A stretch of DNA of 12,625 bases, taken from NCBI GenBank assembly GCA_045531235.1, contig JAZSDQ010000107.1, positions 1-12,625 of the forward strand. Direction: 5' to 3'. The stretch comes from RGIG5579 sp045531235 (GTDB lineage Bacteria; Bacillota; Clostridia; Oscillospirales; SIG627). The translations under genes were made by a program, and so were the position numbers. Shown one piece after another: positions 5,523 to 12,157 of this stretch; the first letter of the stretch is position 1; every line of letters begins with the position of its first letter. The notes under the pieces are model-generated. The model saw only the letters and a program-made list of their open reading frames with translations, ran no database searches and had not been told where the DNA came from.

Positions 5523-6428
5523 ATGCAGGAATTAAAAAAGAAATTTTCCATTTTTCCCCCGCGCATTCGCTGTGCATTAGAGGGGTTTGATCACTGGGGA
5601 ATCGCAACCGAGATCCGTATGCGCAAAGACCTTCCGCTTTCCGTTACTACTTTTGATAAAAACATTTTTTTAAATAAATTCGGGAAAGAAAGCGATCATA
5701 AAAACGCTTTGATTGCCACGGAACGGGAACTTTTGGAAACGGTATGCGCTTTTTGTTCGGGCAATCTGTACCGATATTTTGATACTTTAAAAGATGGCTT
5801 TCTTATCGATGAAAAAGGCTTTCGCCTCGGCGTTTGCCCTGCTGAAAATTCCTTTTCGACCCATCTTCCCGAAAGCTTTGAGGGAATATGTCTTCGAATC
5901 CCCCGTGAAAAGAAAGATGCCGCCGATGGATTTTTAAAGGCTTTTCAGTCAAATCCCTTAGCATCTACGCTGATTATATCTCCCCCCGGTGTTGGGAAGA
6001 CCACCTTGCTGCGCGCTCTTGCCGTTGTACTATCCGTAGGCTTTCACGGGAAAGCGTATCGGGTAGCGGTGATTGACGAACGCAGAGAGCTCTTCCCTGC
6101 CCGATTTTCATCCGCTGCGGGTATGTGTGATATTCTCTCCGGTTACAACAAGGAAAAAGGCTTTGAAATTGCCAACAGGATTCTTTCCCCCGAAATTATT
6201 ATATGTGATGAAATTGCTTCTGAAAAAGATGCCGATGCCGTTCTTGGCGGCGCAGGAACAGGATGTTTGATTTTTGCCTCTGCCCATGGAGGGAGCATTG
6301 AAGAAGCAGTGAACCGGCCTTTTCTGAAGAAACTGATGATGGCCAAAGTTTTTCATCATCTCGTTCTTATGCAAAGAAATAAAGGTCCTCTTTTTTCCGT
6401 TGCTCTTTCTTGGAAGGATCTTGTATGA
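5523..6428 (+). CDS. spoIIIAA: Stage III sporulation protein AA (SpoIIIAA ATPase)
   Basis: SpoIIIAA is the mother-cell cytoplasmic ATPase of the SpoIIIA-SpoIIQ channel, related to secretion ATPases of the type II/IV class. The 301-residue protein has Walker A PPGVGKTT at residues 154-161, VIDERRE at 183-189 and Walker B-like IIICDEI ending at 231. A FASAHG segment follows, corresponding to the conserved TAHG of the family. The N-terminal EIRMRKDLPLSV stretch also matches the family. The usual RTDVLDG segment after the DER motif is divergent here (GMCDILSGYNKEKG). ATG 5523 has AAGGGAG at 5511-5517. Its stop overlaps the spoIIIAB start by four bases (ATGA). Confidence 0.95.
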   Translation: MQELKKKFSIFPPRIRCALEGFDHWGIATEIRMRKDLPLSVTTFDKNIFLNKFGKESDHKNALIATERELLETVCAFCSGNLYRYFDTLKDGFLIDEKGFRLGVCPAENSFSTHLPESFEGICLRIPREKKDAADGFLKAFQSNPLASTLIISPPGVGKTTLLRALAVVLSVGFHGKAYRVAVIDERRELFPARFSSAAGMCDILSGYNKEKGFEIANRILSPEIIICDEIASEKDADAVLGGAGTGCLIFASAHGGSIEEAVNRPFLKKLMMAKVFHHLVLMQRNKGPLFSVALSWKDLV

Positions 6429-6925
6429 AAAGCGTTGGGCTGTTATTTCTTGCATTGATACCGACCCTTTACGGCTTTTTCAAGGGGGAGGAAATCAGAC
6501 GTTCTGTCAAAACAAAAAGAGCTCTCATTGATTTTATTCAAACAATGCAAAATGAGATCTCCTTATATCACAGAGAACAAAAAGCCATTTTTTTGGCTTA
6601 TGAGGATCCGATGCTGGAAAAAATCGGGTTCCTTTCGCATTTAAAAGAAGAGGTGGAAAAGTCCCCTTGCCTTGCTCTTCAAAGAAGCTTTGAGTTTTTG
6701 CTGACGAAACTGCAATTTTCTTCTTTGGAATCAAGAGCAATGACAGAATTCGGCAATAGCTTCGGTATGCAATCTCACGCTTCACAGCTGAAAGATTTTG
6801 ACAGACTTCTTGTTGTTTTGAAGAGCGAAGATGAGAAGAGGCAAAAAGATCTCGCGGGACAGATCAAGCTAAACAGAGCTATGGGGATCACCGTGGGGCT
6901 GGGAATATATATTATGTTGATATAA
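6425..6925 (+). CDS. spoIIIAB: Stage III sporulation protein AB (SpoIIIAB)
   Basis: SpoIIIAB is a membrane component of the mother-cell side of the channel, distantly similar to GspF-type platform proteins. The product is 166 residues, near the usual 170. A hydrophobic segment at about 3-19 and another at the extreme C-terminus (about 150-166) bracket a soluble helical region with many charged residues. Family-like stretches are EEIRRSVKTKRALIDFIQ near the N-terminus and EFGNSFG in the middle. The start at ATG 6425 is supported by GGAAGGAT at 6412-6419 and the four-base overlap with spoIIIAA. Confidence 0.9.
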   Translation: MKSVGLLFLALIPTLYGFFKGEEIRRSVKTKRALIDFIQTMQNEISLYHREQKAIFLAYEDPMLEKIGFLSHLKEEVEKSPCLALQRSFEFLLTKLQFSSLESRAMTEFGNSFGMQSHASQLKDFDRLLVVLKSEDEKRQKDLAGQIKLNRAMGITVGLGIYIMLI

Positions 6926-6940
6926 AAAGAAGGAGAAATT

Positions 6941-7135
6941 ATGGACGTTTCAATGATACTGAAAATTGCGGGAGTTGGTTTCCTTGTCAGCGCCCTTTGT
7001 CAGGTGCTTTCCAAAAGCGGAAAGGACGAGCAAGCAGGATTTGTAACGCTGGCGGGCATCGTTATCGTTTTGCTTCTTCTTGTGCAAGAAATTGCCGCAT
7101 TGATCCAGACGGTGCGGTCCACTTTCGGTATATAA
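6941..7135 (+). CDS. spoIIIAC: Stage III sporulation protein AC (SpoIIIAC)
   Basis: This is a 64-residue integral membrane protein with two hydrophobic segments (about 5-22 and 33-52) joined by a short polar loop containing KSGKDEQ. The start MDVSMILKIAGVGFLVS resembles the B. subtilis protein, which has IAGVGIVV at the same place, and the length agrees (68 there). AAGGAG at 6931-6936 serves ATG 6941. The 15-base gap after spoIIIAB is one of the larger ones in the operon. It is predicted to be a small membrane subunit of the mother-cell export complex. Confidence 0.92.
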   Translation: MDVSMILKIAGVGFLVSALCQVLSKSGKDEQAGFVTLAGIVIVLLLLVQEIAALIQTVRSTFGI

Positions 7136-7137
7136 GT

Positions 7138-7515
7138 GTGGCTTCGGTTTGTTTTTTTGCACTATTTGCTGCCATTCTGATAAAAATATCGGGAGAGATT
7201 TCACCTAAATTCCGATTTCTTTTGCTAGGTGGCTGCGGCGTTTGCATGATGGTAGTTTTTATTCGATTCTCTGCTCCTGTATTAAATGCTTTGACCACGC
7301 TGTTTGACACGGAAGCGCTTGGAGAATCTTTTCGTGTAATGATGAAGGCCTTGGGAATCGCCTTTCTTGTGGCAATCAGCGCTTCCTTTTGCCGTGATCT
7401 GGGAGAAAACAGTATTGCGGAAAAAGTAGAGCTATGCGGCAAAACCGCCATTTTAGCATTAAGCATCCCTGTTTTAACGGAAATATTAAAGTTTATCGGA
7501 GAACTTGCTTCTTGA
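7138..7515 (+). CDS. spoIIIAD: Stage III sporulation protein AD (SpoIIIAD)
   Basis: This multi-spanning membrane protein of 125 residues belongs to the same complex as SpoIIIAC. The C-terminal two thirds carry the family signature: KALGIAFLVAISASFCRDLGENSIAEKVELCGK, followed by a final hydrophobic helix with IPVLTEILKFIGEL. The frame is open far upstream into spoIIIAC. GTG 7138 is the start that gives a length close to the 133 residues of B. subtilis, and it sits two bases after the spoIIIAC stop. I see no ribosome-binding site ahead of it, so translation is probably coupled to spoIIIAC. The exact start is less sure than the identity. Confidence 0.88.
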   Translation: MASVCFFALFAAILIKISGEISPKFRFLLLGGCGVCMMVVFIRFSAPVLNALTTLFDTEALGESFRVMMKALGIAFLVAISASFCRDLGENSIAEKVELCGKTAILALSIPVLTEILKFIGELAS

Positions 7516-8627
7516 AACACAAAGGATTTGTATATATTGCGGCAGCGGTACTGGGAATTCTTCTATTCTCTGCACCGGTATTTGCTACAGAAACAGACGA
7601 CATCAGACGTTTTTCCGGGGCAGACGAACTATTGGAAGCATTGCCCGAGGGACTAAGCAAAGAGGAGATCTCCCCTTTTTTTGAGGATGACGGAGAAAAG
7701 AGTTTATGGCCGTTTCTTTTTCAAAAAATCACAACATATTTTACCCTCGGTTTTCGGGAGGGAGTAAAGTTTTTTCTGAAGCTTTGCGCAATGATTCTTT
7801 TCAGTTCCCTTTTTGCTTGCATCAAAAAATCATTTAGCATTGATTCTTTGGAAGGCGTTTTTGATTTTATTTTCATTTTAATGATGGCTTTAACCTGCTA
7901 TTCCGCCTTGGAAAACAGTTTTTCTGTCGTAAAGGTTGCCCTGAGCACCATGGCAGATTTTATTACTGCAAGTCTTTCTGTCATGACGCTGCTTTTAAGC
8001 ATGACGGGAGGTGTTGGCGTCGCGGCAGTAAGCTATGCCAATATTCGTTTTGTCCTTGCTTTTTTCACGGAAGGGGTGGCAAAAATCCTCTTCCCTGTTT
8101 TAAAAAGCTTATTCGGCTTTGCTCTTGTTGCAAGCTTTTCGGAAATAAAACTTCAAAGCTTTTTTTCTTTTTTCAAAAAAGCAATCAAAACGATTTGCGT
8201 TTTTCTCTTTACCATAGTTTCCGCACTTTTGGCGCTGCAGCATGCTTTGGCCGGAGCTTCCGATTCCTTGACAATGCGTTCCGTTCGTTTTGCTGCGGGA
8301 AATTTCATTCCCGTCGTCGGTTCTTTCGTGGGAGAAAGCACCAAAACACTTTCAGCATCTTTTTCCTTTGTTAAGACTCAATGCGGCGTGGTTTGCCTTC
8401 TGGTGCTTTTGTGTATTGCTTTGCAGCCGATCCTTTATCTCTGGGTGCAAAAAACGTTTCTGTCCTTAGGAAAAGCCTTGGGAGAAATGCTGGGAGATAT
8501 AAAGAACCTTGGCTTTTTGAATCACTTAGCTTCCTTATTCGACCTGATGATGGCGCTGATGATCTCACAAAGCTGTTACTTTATTTTTTATATCACTCTT
8601 TTTTTAAGATACAAAGGAAGTATTTAA
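7512..8627 (+). CDS. spoIIIAE: Stage III sporulation protein AE (SpoIIIAE)
   Basis: SpoIIIAE is a large polytopic membrane protein of the channel. The product is 371 residues (about 400 in B. subtilis). A signal-peptide-like N-terminus (KHKGF, then a hydrophobic core to about residue 20, cleavage likely after APVFA) precedes an acidic extracytoplasmic segment. After that come several membrane helices from about residue 90 on. Family-like stretches include the TTYFTLGFREGVKFFLKL and AAGNFIPVVGSFVGES segments; the latter is strongly conserved. The start is TTG 7512, overlapping the spoIIIAD stop as TTGA, with GGAG at 7498-7501. Upstream in-frame starts would lie inside spoIIIAD and would bury the signal peptide. 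Confidence 0.93.
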   Translation: MKHKGFVYIAAAVLGILLFSAPVFATETDDIRRFSGADELLEALPEGLSKEEISPFFEDDGEKSLWPFLFQKITTYFTLGFREGVKFFLKLCAMILFSSLFACIKKSFSIDSLEGVFDFIFILMMALTCYSALENSFSVVKVALSTMADFITASLSVMTLLLSMTGGVGVAAVSYANIRFVLAFFTEGVAKILFPVLKSLFGFALVASFSEIKLQSFFSFFKKAIKTICVFLFTIVSALLALQHALAGASDSLTMRSVRFAAGNFIPVVGSFVGESTKTLSASFSFVKTQCGVVCLLVLLCIALQPILYLWVQKTFLSLGKALGEMLGDIKNLGFLNHLASLFDLMMALMISQSCYFIFYITLFLRYKGSI

Positions 8628-8628
8628 G

Positions 8629-9096
8629 ATGAAAGAATGGTTTTTCTCACTCATTTGCATTGGACTTCTTGGTATCACATCCCGACTGCTTTTGCCCGGA
8701 GGTGAAAAATCAAAGCTGTATCCACCCTTGAGTTTTCTATTTTCATTGATTCTGATCATTACGGTGTTTTCTCCTCTGTATAAGCTTTTTCATCAAGAAA
8801 AGGAGATCTATACCGACTTTTTTTCTTCCTTGGAATCTCCCGATACCAAAGTGATGGAACGAATGCTTTTGGAACGAAGCGCCAAGGAAATGTCAAATCA
8901 AATAAAAACTCAATTTCCCGAAGCGGAATTTACTTTATATATTTACACCGATAAAAACGGTACGCCTACCGAAATATTCGTAAAAAGCGTATGTGGCGAT
9001 GCAAAAGATATTGCAGATTATATTGAAGCAAAATACTCTATATCGGCAGACGAATACAACGAAGGAGAAAATGAAAATGGATCGGTTTTTAATTAG
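8629..9096 (+). CDS. spoIIIAF: Stage III sporulation protein AF (SpoIIIAF)
   Basis: SpoIIIAF has two N-terminal membrane helices (about residues 4-22 and 32-52) and a C-terminal soluble domain in the space between mother cell and forespore. That domain has a fold related to the ring-building motif of secretion-system ring proteins. Here the soluble part (about 55-155) contains FTLYIYTDKNGTPTEIFVKS and a following helix, matching that type of motif. Length is 155 residues against roughly 200 in B. subtilis. AAAGGAAG at 8613-8620 serves ATG 8629, one base after the spoIIIAE stop. The 3' end overlaps spoIIIAG by 20 bases. Confidence 0.88.
   Translation: MKEWFFSLICIGLLGITSRLLLPGGEKSKLYPPLSFLFSLILIITVFSPLYKLFHQEKEIYTDFFSSLESPDTKVMERMLLERSAKEMSNQIKTQFPEAEFTLYIYTDKNGTPTEIFVKSVCGDAKDIADYIEAKYSISADEYNEGENENGSVFN
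9062..9068 (+). promoter_or_regulatory. Ribosome-binding site that decides the spoIIIAG start
   Basis: AAGGAGA lies inside the end of spoIIIAF. It is only two or three bases from the first in-frame ATG (9071) but eight from the second (9077), so 9077 is the better start. Confidence 0.65.
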
Positions 9097-9565
9097 CAGT
9101 AAATTAAAAAGGACGGTTTTCGCAATTCTTCTATCTTTGGGACTCATTTTTCTTGTATTTTCCGAATATGATTTTATGGGAACAGAGGATAAGAACTTGG
9201 AAGCGTTTGACGAAAACGAATATATTCTTCATCTGGAAACAAGGCTTGCGGAGATCATTGAAAAAATGGAGGGAATCAGCGAAGTCAATGTGATGATCAC
9301 TTTGGAACGGGGCACAGAGTACCAATATACTCAAGCAACTGCAGCAAGCGGTGAACTCACTGCCAGTGAAAACAGCTCTTTTCATCTGCAAACAGCTTCC
9401 AACAACGGTGAAAAGCCTGTTTTCGTCGCGGCATCTTCTCCCATTGTCAAGGGGGTGAGCGTGGTTTGCCGCGGGGCTGACGGAGCTGTGATGCAAAACA
9501 AAATCATTTCACTGATCGCAAGCACCTTGAATTTAAACCAAAATCAAATTTATGTAACTACATAA
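9077..9565 (+). CDS. spoIIIAG: Stage III sporulation protein AG (SpoIIIAG), short form
   Basis: SpoIIIAG forms the large 30-fold ring of the feeding-tube channel in B. subtilis. The product here is 162 residues: a short cytoplasmic start, one membrane helix near 13-28, and a periplasm-like domain. That domain has LETRLAEIIEKMEGISEVNVMITLE, then a Ser/Thr/Ala-rich loop, then PIVKGVSVVCRGADGAVMQNKIISLIAS. These are the two halves of a ring-building motif also seen in YscJ/FliF-type proteins. The loop between them, which in B. subtilis forms the extra beta-triangle, is short here. B. subtilis SpoIIIAG is about 229 residues. Identity is secure from motif and operon position. Confidence 0.92.
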   Translation: MDRFLISSKLKRTVFAILLSLGLIFLVFSEYDFMGTEDKNLEAFDENEYILHLETRLAEIIEKMEGISEVNVMITLERGTEYQYTQATAASGELTASENSSFHLQTASNNGEKPVFVAASSPIVKGVSVVCRGADGAVMQNKIISLIASTLNLNQNQIYVTT

Positions 9566-9576
9566 GGAGAGTATTT

Positions 9577-10239
9577 ATGAAAAAGCTGAAAAAGATCCAA
9601 CTTGCAACACCCGCACCTCATGCAAAGGAAGAAACTGCCGTGGAAATCGTACCTGCAGAAGAAAGAGCCGAGCCATTATTTCCGGAAATTACCGCTTGGT
9701 TTGAAAAAATTCGCACAAAAGTAAAACCTTTTCCGTGGAAAGGGATCAATGCGAAAAATGCTATTGTCGCCGGATGCCTCGTTCTCATTGCGGTGGCAGG
9801 ATATCTGAATATTCGCTACGGCGGTGTATCCGACGTTCCCATTGAAGATCCCGATGACAGCGAGGTAAGCGAAATCACGGAAAATGAAGACTTTTTCGCT
9901 TCAGCCCAAATTGACCGCGAGCGTGCCCGTGGAGAAGCTTTGGAAGTGCTTGTCAACATCACCGAAGACGAAAGCGCCAGCGAAACTGCAAAAAGTGATG
10001 CCTTTACTCAGATGGAGAGAATTGCCAACGAAACCAGCTGGGAGATTGATATTGAAAATCTTGTAAAGTCAAAGGGATTTGAAGAATGCATTGCCATTAT
10101 CAACCAAGACAGCGCCAATATTGTAGTAGAATCTGACGGATTGACTGCCGGAGAGATCGCGCAGATCAAGGAAATCGTATATCTGGAATCCTCCATTCAA
10201 CCAAAGGACGTAAAGATCATTGAAAAGAAAGCATCGTAA
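9577..10239 (+). CDS. spoIIIAH: Stage III sporulation protein AH (SpoIIIAH)
   Basis: SpoIIIAH is the mother-cell partner of forespore SpoIIQ; their extracytoplasmic domains interlock to form the channel between the cells. The 220-residue product has a cytoplasmic N-terminal part of about 60 residues rich in Pro, Glu and Lys, one membrane helix near 61-79, and an acidic linker. The YscJ/FliF-like domain follows, marked by AQIDRERARGEALEVL (about 111-126), NLVKSKGFEECIAII and GLTAGEIAQIKEIV. The N-terminal part is much longer than in B. subtilis, where the helix lies close to the N-terminus. TAAGGAGA at 9563-9570 includes the spoIIIAG stop codon and serves ATG 9577. It is the last gene of the operon. 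Confidence 0.94.
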   Translation: MKKLKKIQLATPAPHAKEETAVEIVPAEERAEPLFPEITAWFEKIRTKVKPFPWKGINAKNAIVAGCLVLIAVAGYLNIRYGGVSDVPIEDPDDSEVSEITENEDFFASAQIDRERARGEALEVLVNITEDESASETAKSDAFTQMERIANETSWEIDIENLVKSKGFEECIAIINQDSANIVVESDGLTAGEIAQIKEIVYLESSIQPKDVKIIEKKAS

Positions 10240-10240
10240 T

Positions 10241-10274
10241 AAAAAAGCCTTTCCGAAAACGGAAAGGCTTTTTT
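10241..10274. terminator. Strong bidirectional terminator at the end of the spoIIIA operon
   Basis: AAAAAAGCCTTTCCG (10241-10255) pairs perfectly with CGGAAAGGCTTTTTT (10260-10274) around AAAA. It has T-runs on both strands. It lies between convergent spoIIIAH and the CAP-protein gene and overlaps the latter's stop codon by two bases, so it should end both transcripts. Confidence 0.93.
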
Positions 10275-11499
10275 AATAGCTGAAATATATTTGTGCCCCG
10301 AAAACGTTCTTTTGCAAGGCGGTCTGGTAGTAACCCATGCCAACGTGAGTATATCCTTCATGAAGAATATTCTCTCTATGGTCAACGGAATTGTAATAAG
10401 CATCACAGACGAAATAGAGATTAAAATATCCTTGAGAAATATTTTCGCCGGCATAGCGCCAGAAAACACCTTCTGTTTTCAATCGTTCTCCAAAGCTGCC
10501 ATCGTGATCGAGAATCTCCGTATCCGCCATTACCTTGGAATAATCTGTGGCCACTTTAGCAGCTGCATCAGACCAAGAAAGAGCGTTCAATCCATGAATT
10601 GCGCGAAGAGCGTTGGTATAATACCAGGAAAGACGCGCCTGGCCAAGATAGGAAGAAGCCACGGCAGAATCATTCATGTAATCGTAGCGGCATTCGGAAT
10701 AGCGCATCCAAAGGCCGTAAAATGCTTTGGTAGCATAATTATCTTTGAAGCCAAAAACGCGGCAAGTGCCGATATCCTGATAATAGGCGTCGGAATTCAA
10801 GTCGTGTGCACCGGAGAAATTGGAAATAGAAATGTTTTTTCCTTCCAGTAAAAAGAAAGCGTTGGAATCCATGGTAAACACACCCCAAAGTCCGACATCA
10901 TCAGTTTGAATGACGGTAAGTTCGGCAAGATTTTCCGCATAAACCAGGCTGACAAATCCACCTTCTGTAATTACTTCCGTGGGCACTCCCAGAGCTTCTT
11001 CAATTTGTGCGCGAGTTGCATCAAAGAGAAGTTCTTTTCCTAAAACGTTAATAGGCGCGGCAAAGGTCTTGTTGCATCGGGTGCATACATTTCCCTCCAG
11101 GTTATGGCCTAAACGAGTGCTTTGGCGCAATCCGCACAAAGAGCATACGGAAGGCGCGGTACAGCTGGACTCTGAGAAACGGTGAGTCAGCGCGGGCAAG
11201 GGTTCTTCTTTGCTTTCCCCACAAACGCAACGCCAAGTACGCAAGCCTTCTGAGGTACAGGTAGCTTGACGGATAGACTCTACGCGAAAAGCGTGAGAAT
11301 GTACAGTAGTAACAGGGATTTCCTCTGTTATAGGTGGGACAACGGACGTTTCGGGAATTTCCTCGGTGACAGTTTCCGTTTCGATCTCAGGCATTGTTTC
11401 GCCGATTTCGGTTTTTGTTTCATTCGGCAAAGTTCGACTGCAAGAGATCAATAAAAACACCAGCAGAAAAAGAAGCGCCGGGAATCTTTTTTTGGACAT
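10273..11499 (-). CDS. CAP (SCP/PR-1)-domain lipoprotein with a cysteine-rich segment
   Basis: The 408-residue product begins with a lipoprotein signal (basic start, Leu/Phe core, lipobox ending LLISC, Cys20). A Thr/Glu/Pro-rich linker follows to about residue 66. Residues 67-145 carry eight cysteines in paired patterns (C81; C91xC93G; C113, C119xxC122G; C139xxC142). Their HxF, ATC and LPALxH motifs resemble repeats of secreted clostridial proteins. Residues 150-220 look like the CAP-associated domain (LGKELLFDATRAQIEEALG). The CAP domain spans about 290-406 with DHDG (His332), AGENIS (Glu352) and DHRENIL (His374). It should be anchored outside the cell; its substrate or ligand is unknown. 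ATG 11499 has GGAGA at 11505-11509. It lies 11 bases after the MBL gene, probably in one transcript. Confidence 0.88.
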   Translation of the reverse strand: MSKKRFPALLFLLVFLLISCSRTLPNETKTEIGETMPEIETETVTEEIPETSVVPPITEEIPVTTVHSHAFRVESIRQATCTSEGLRTWRCVCGESKEEPLPALTHRFSESSCTAPSVCSLCGLRQSTRLGHNLEGNVCTRCNKTFAAPINVLGKELLFDATRAQIEEALGVPTEVITEGGFVSLVYAENLAELTVIQTDDVGLWGVFTMDSNAFFLLEGKNISISNFSGAHDLNSDAYYQDIGTCRVFGFKDNYATKAFYGLWMRYSECRYDYMNDSAVASSYLGQARLSWYYTNALRAIHGLNALSWSDAAAKVATDYSKVMADTEILDHDGSFGERLKTEGVFWRYAGENISQGYFNLYFVCDAYYNSVDHRENILHEGYTHVGMGYYQTALQKNVFGAQIYFSY

Positions 11500-11510
11500 T
11501 ATATTCTCCG

Positions 11511-12149
11511 TTATTTCAATTCTTTTGCAAAATTCAAGATGTCAGCACGAACACGATCAAGACTGGCAGTATTTCCGTGGCCGGGGCAGAGCTTAATTCC
11601 CGTCTCCATAGCGCCGATGCGGTCAAGAGAAGCAGCCAGACTTTCACGGTCGCCACCCCAAAGGTCATAACGGCCGTAGCCGTAGGCAAATACCGTATCA
11701 CCGCAAAAAAGCGTGTTATCTGCACGGTAGCAAACAGAACCGGGAGTATGCCCGGGGGTGTGATGAACGGTAAAATGCATGGTGCCGCATTGGATTTCAT
11801 CCCCATCATTGAAAAGGATATCCGCTTCTGTTCGGGGATAAAAGGTAGTATCGCCGCGATAGTAAAATCCTGCGGAATTCTTTCCCGGATCACGAAGCAT
11901 CGCGGCATCTTCAGCATGGACGCAGACCTTAGCTCCCGTTTTCTCTGCCAGGATACGAACACCTTGAGAATGATCGAAATGCCCGTGGGTCAAAAAAATA
12001 TATTTTGGGGAAAGCTCTTTTTGCACAAGCTTTTCATAAATCCCTTCCCCATCCATACCCGGATCTATGACTACGGTATTTCGGTTTTCATCAAAGCAAA
12101 AATAGGTATTGGTACGCAAGGCACCGAGGCAAAAAGTCAGAATTCTCAT
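11511..12149 (-). CDS. MBL-fold metallo-hydrolase (glyoxalase II-like)
   Basis: The 212-residue protein has the full binuclear metal site of the metallo-beta-lactamase fold: THGHFDH (His55, His57, Asp59, His60), TPGHTPG (His134), GDTVF (Asp151) and PGHGN (His191). Length and motif spacing match the small hydroxyacylglutathione hydrolase-like proteins widespread in Firmicutes (YqgX type). Many of these have thioester hydrolase activity, but no substrate can be read from the sequence. There is no signal peptide, so it is probably cytoplasmic. ATG 12149 is preceded by AAGGGAA at 12153-12159, which overlaps the stop codon of the upstream HD gene. Eight bases separate the two genes, so they are likely co-transcribed. 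Confidence 0.9.
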   Translation of the reverse strand: MRILTFCLGALRTNTYFCFDENRNTVVIDPGMDGEGIYEKLVQKELSPKYIFLTHGHFDHSQGVRILAEKTGAKVCVHAEDAAMLRDPGKNSAGFYYRGDTTFYPRTEADILFNDGDEIQCGTMHFTVHHTPGHTPGSVCYRADNTLFCGDTVFAYGYGRYDLWGGDRESLAASLDRIGAMETGIKLCPGHGNTASLDRVRADILNFAKELK

Positions 12150-12157
12150 AGTTTCCC

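Noticed and set aside
4924..5607. 227-codon open frame on the minus strand opposite the metallophosphoesterase
   Set aside because: It is antisense to a well-supported gene, crosses its terminator and the spoIIIA promoter region, and shows no protein features.
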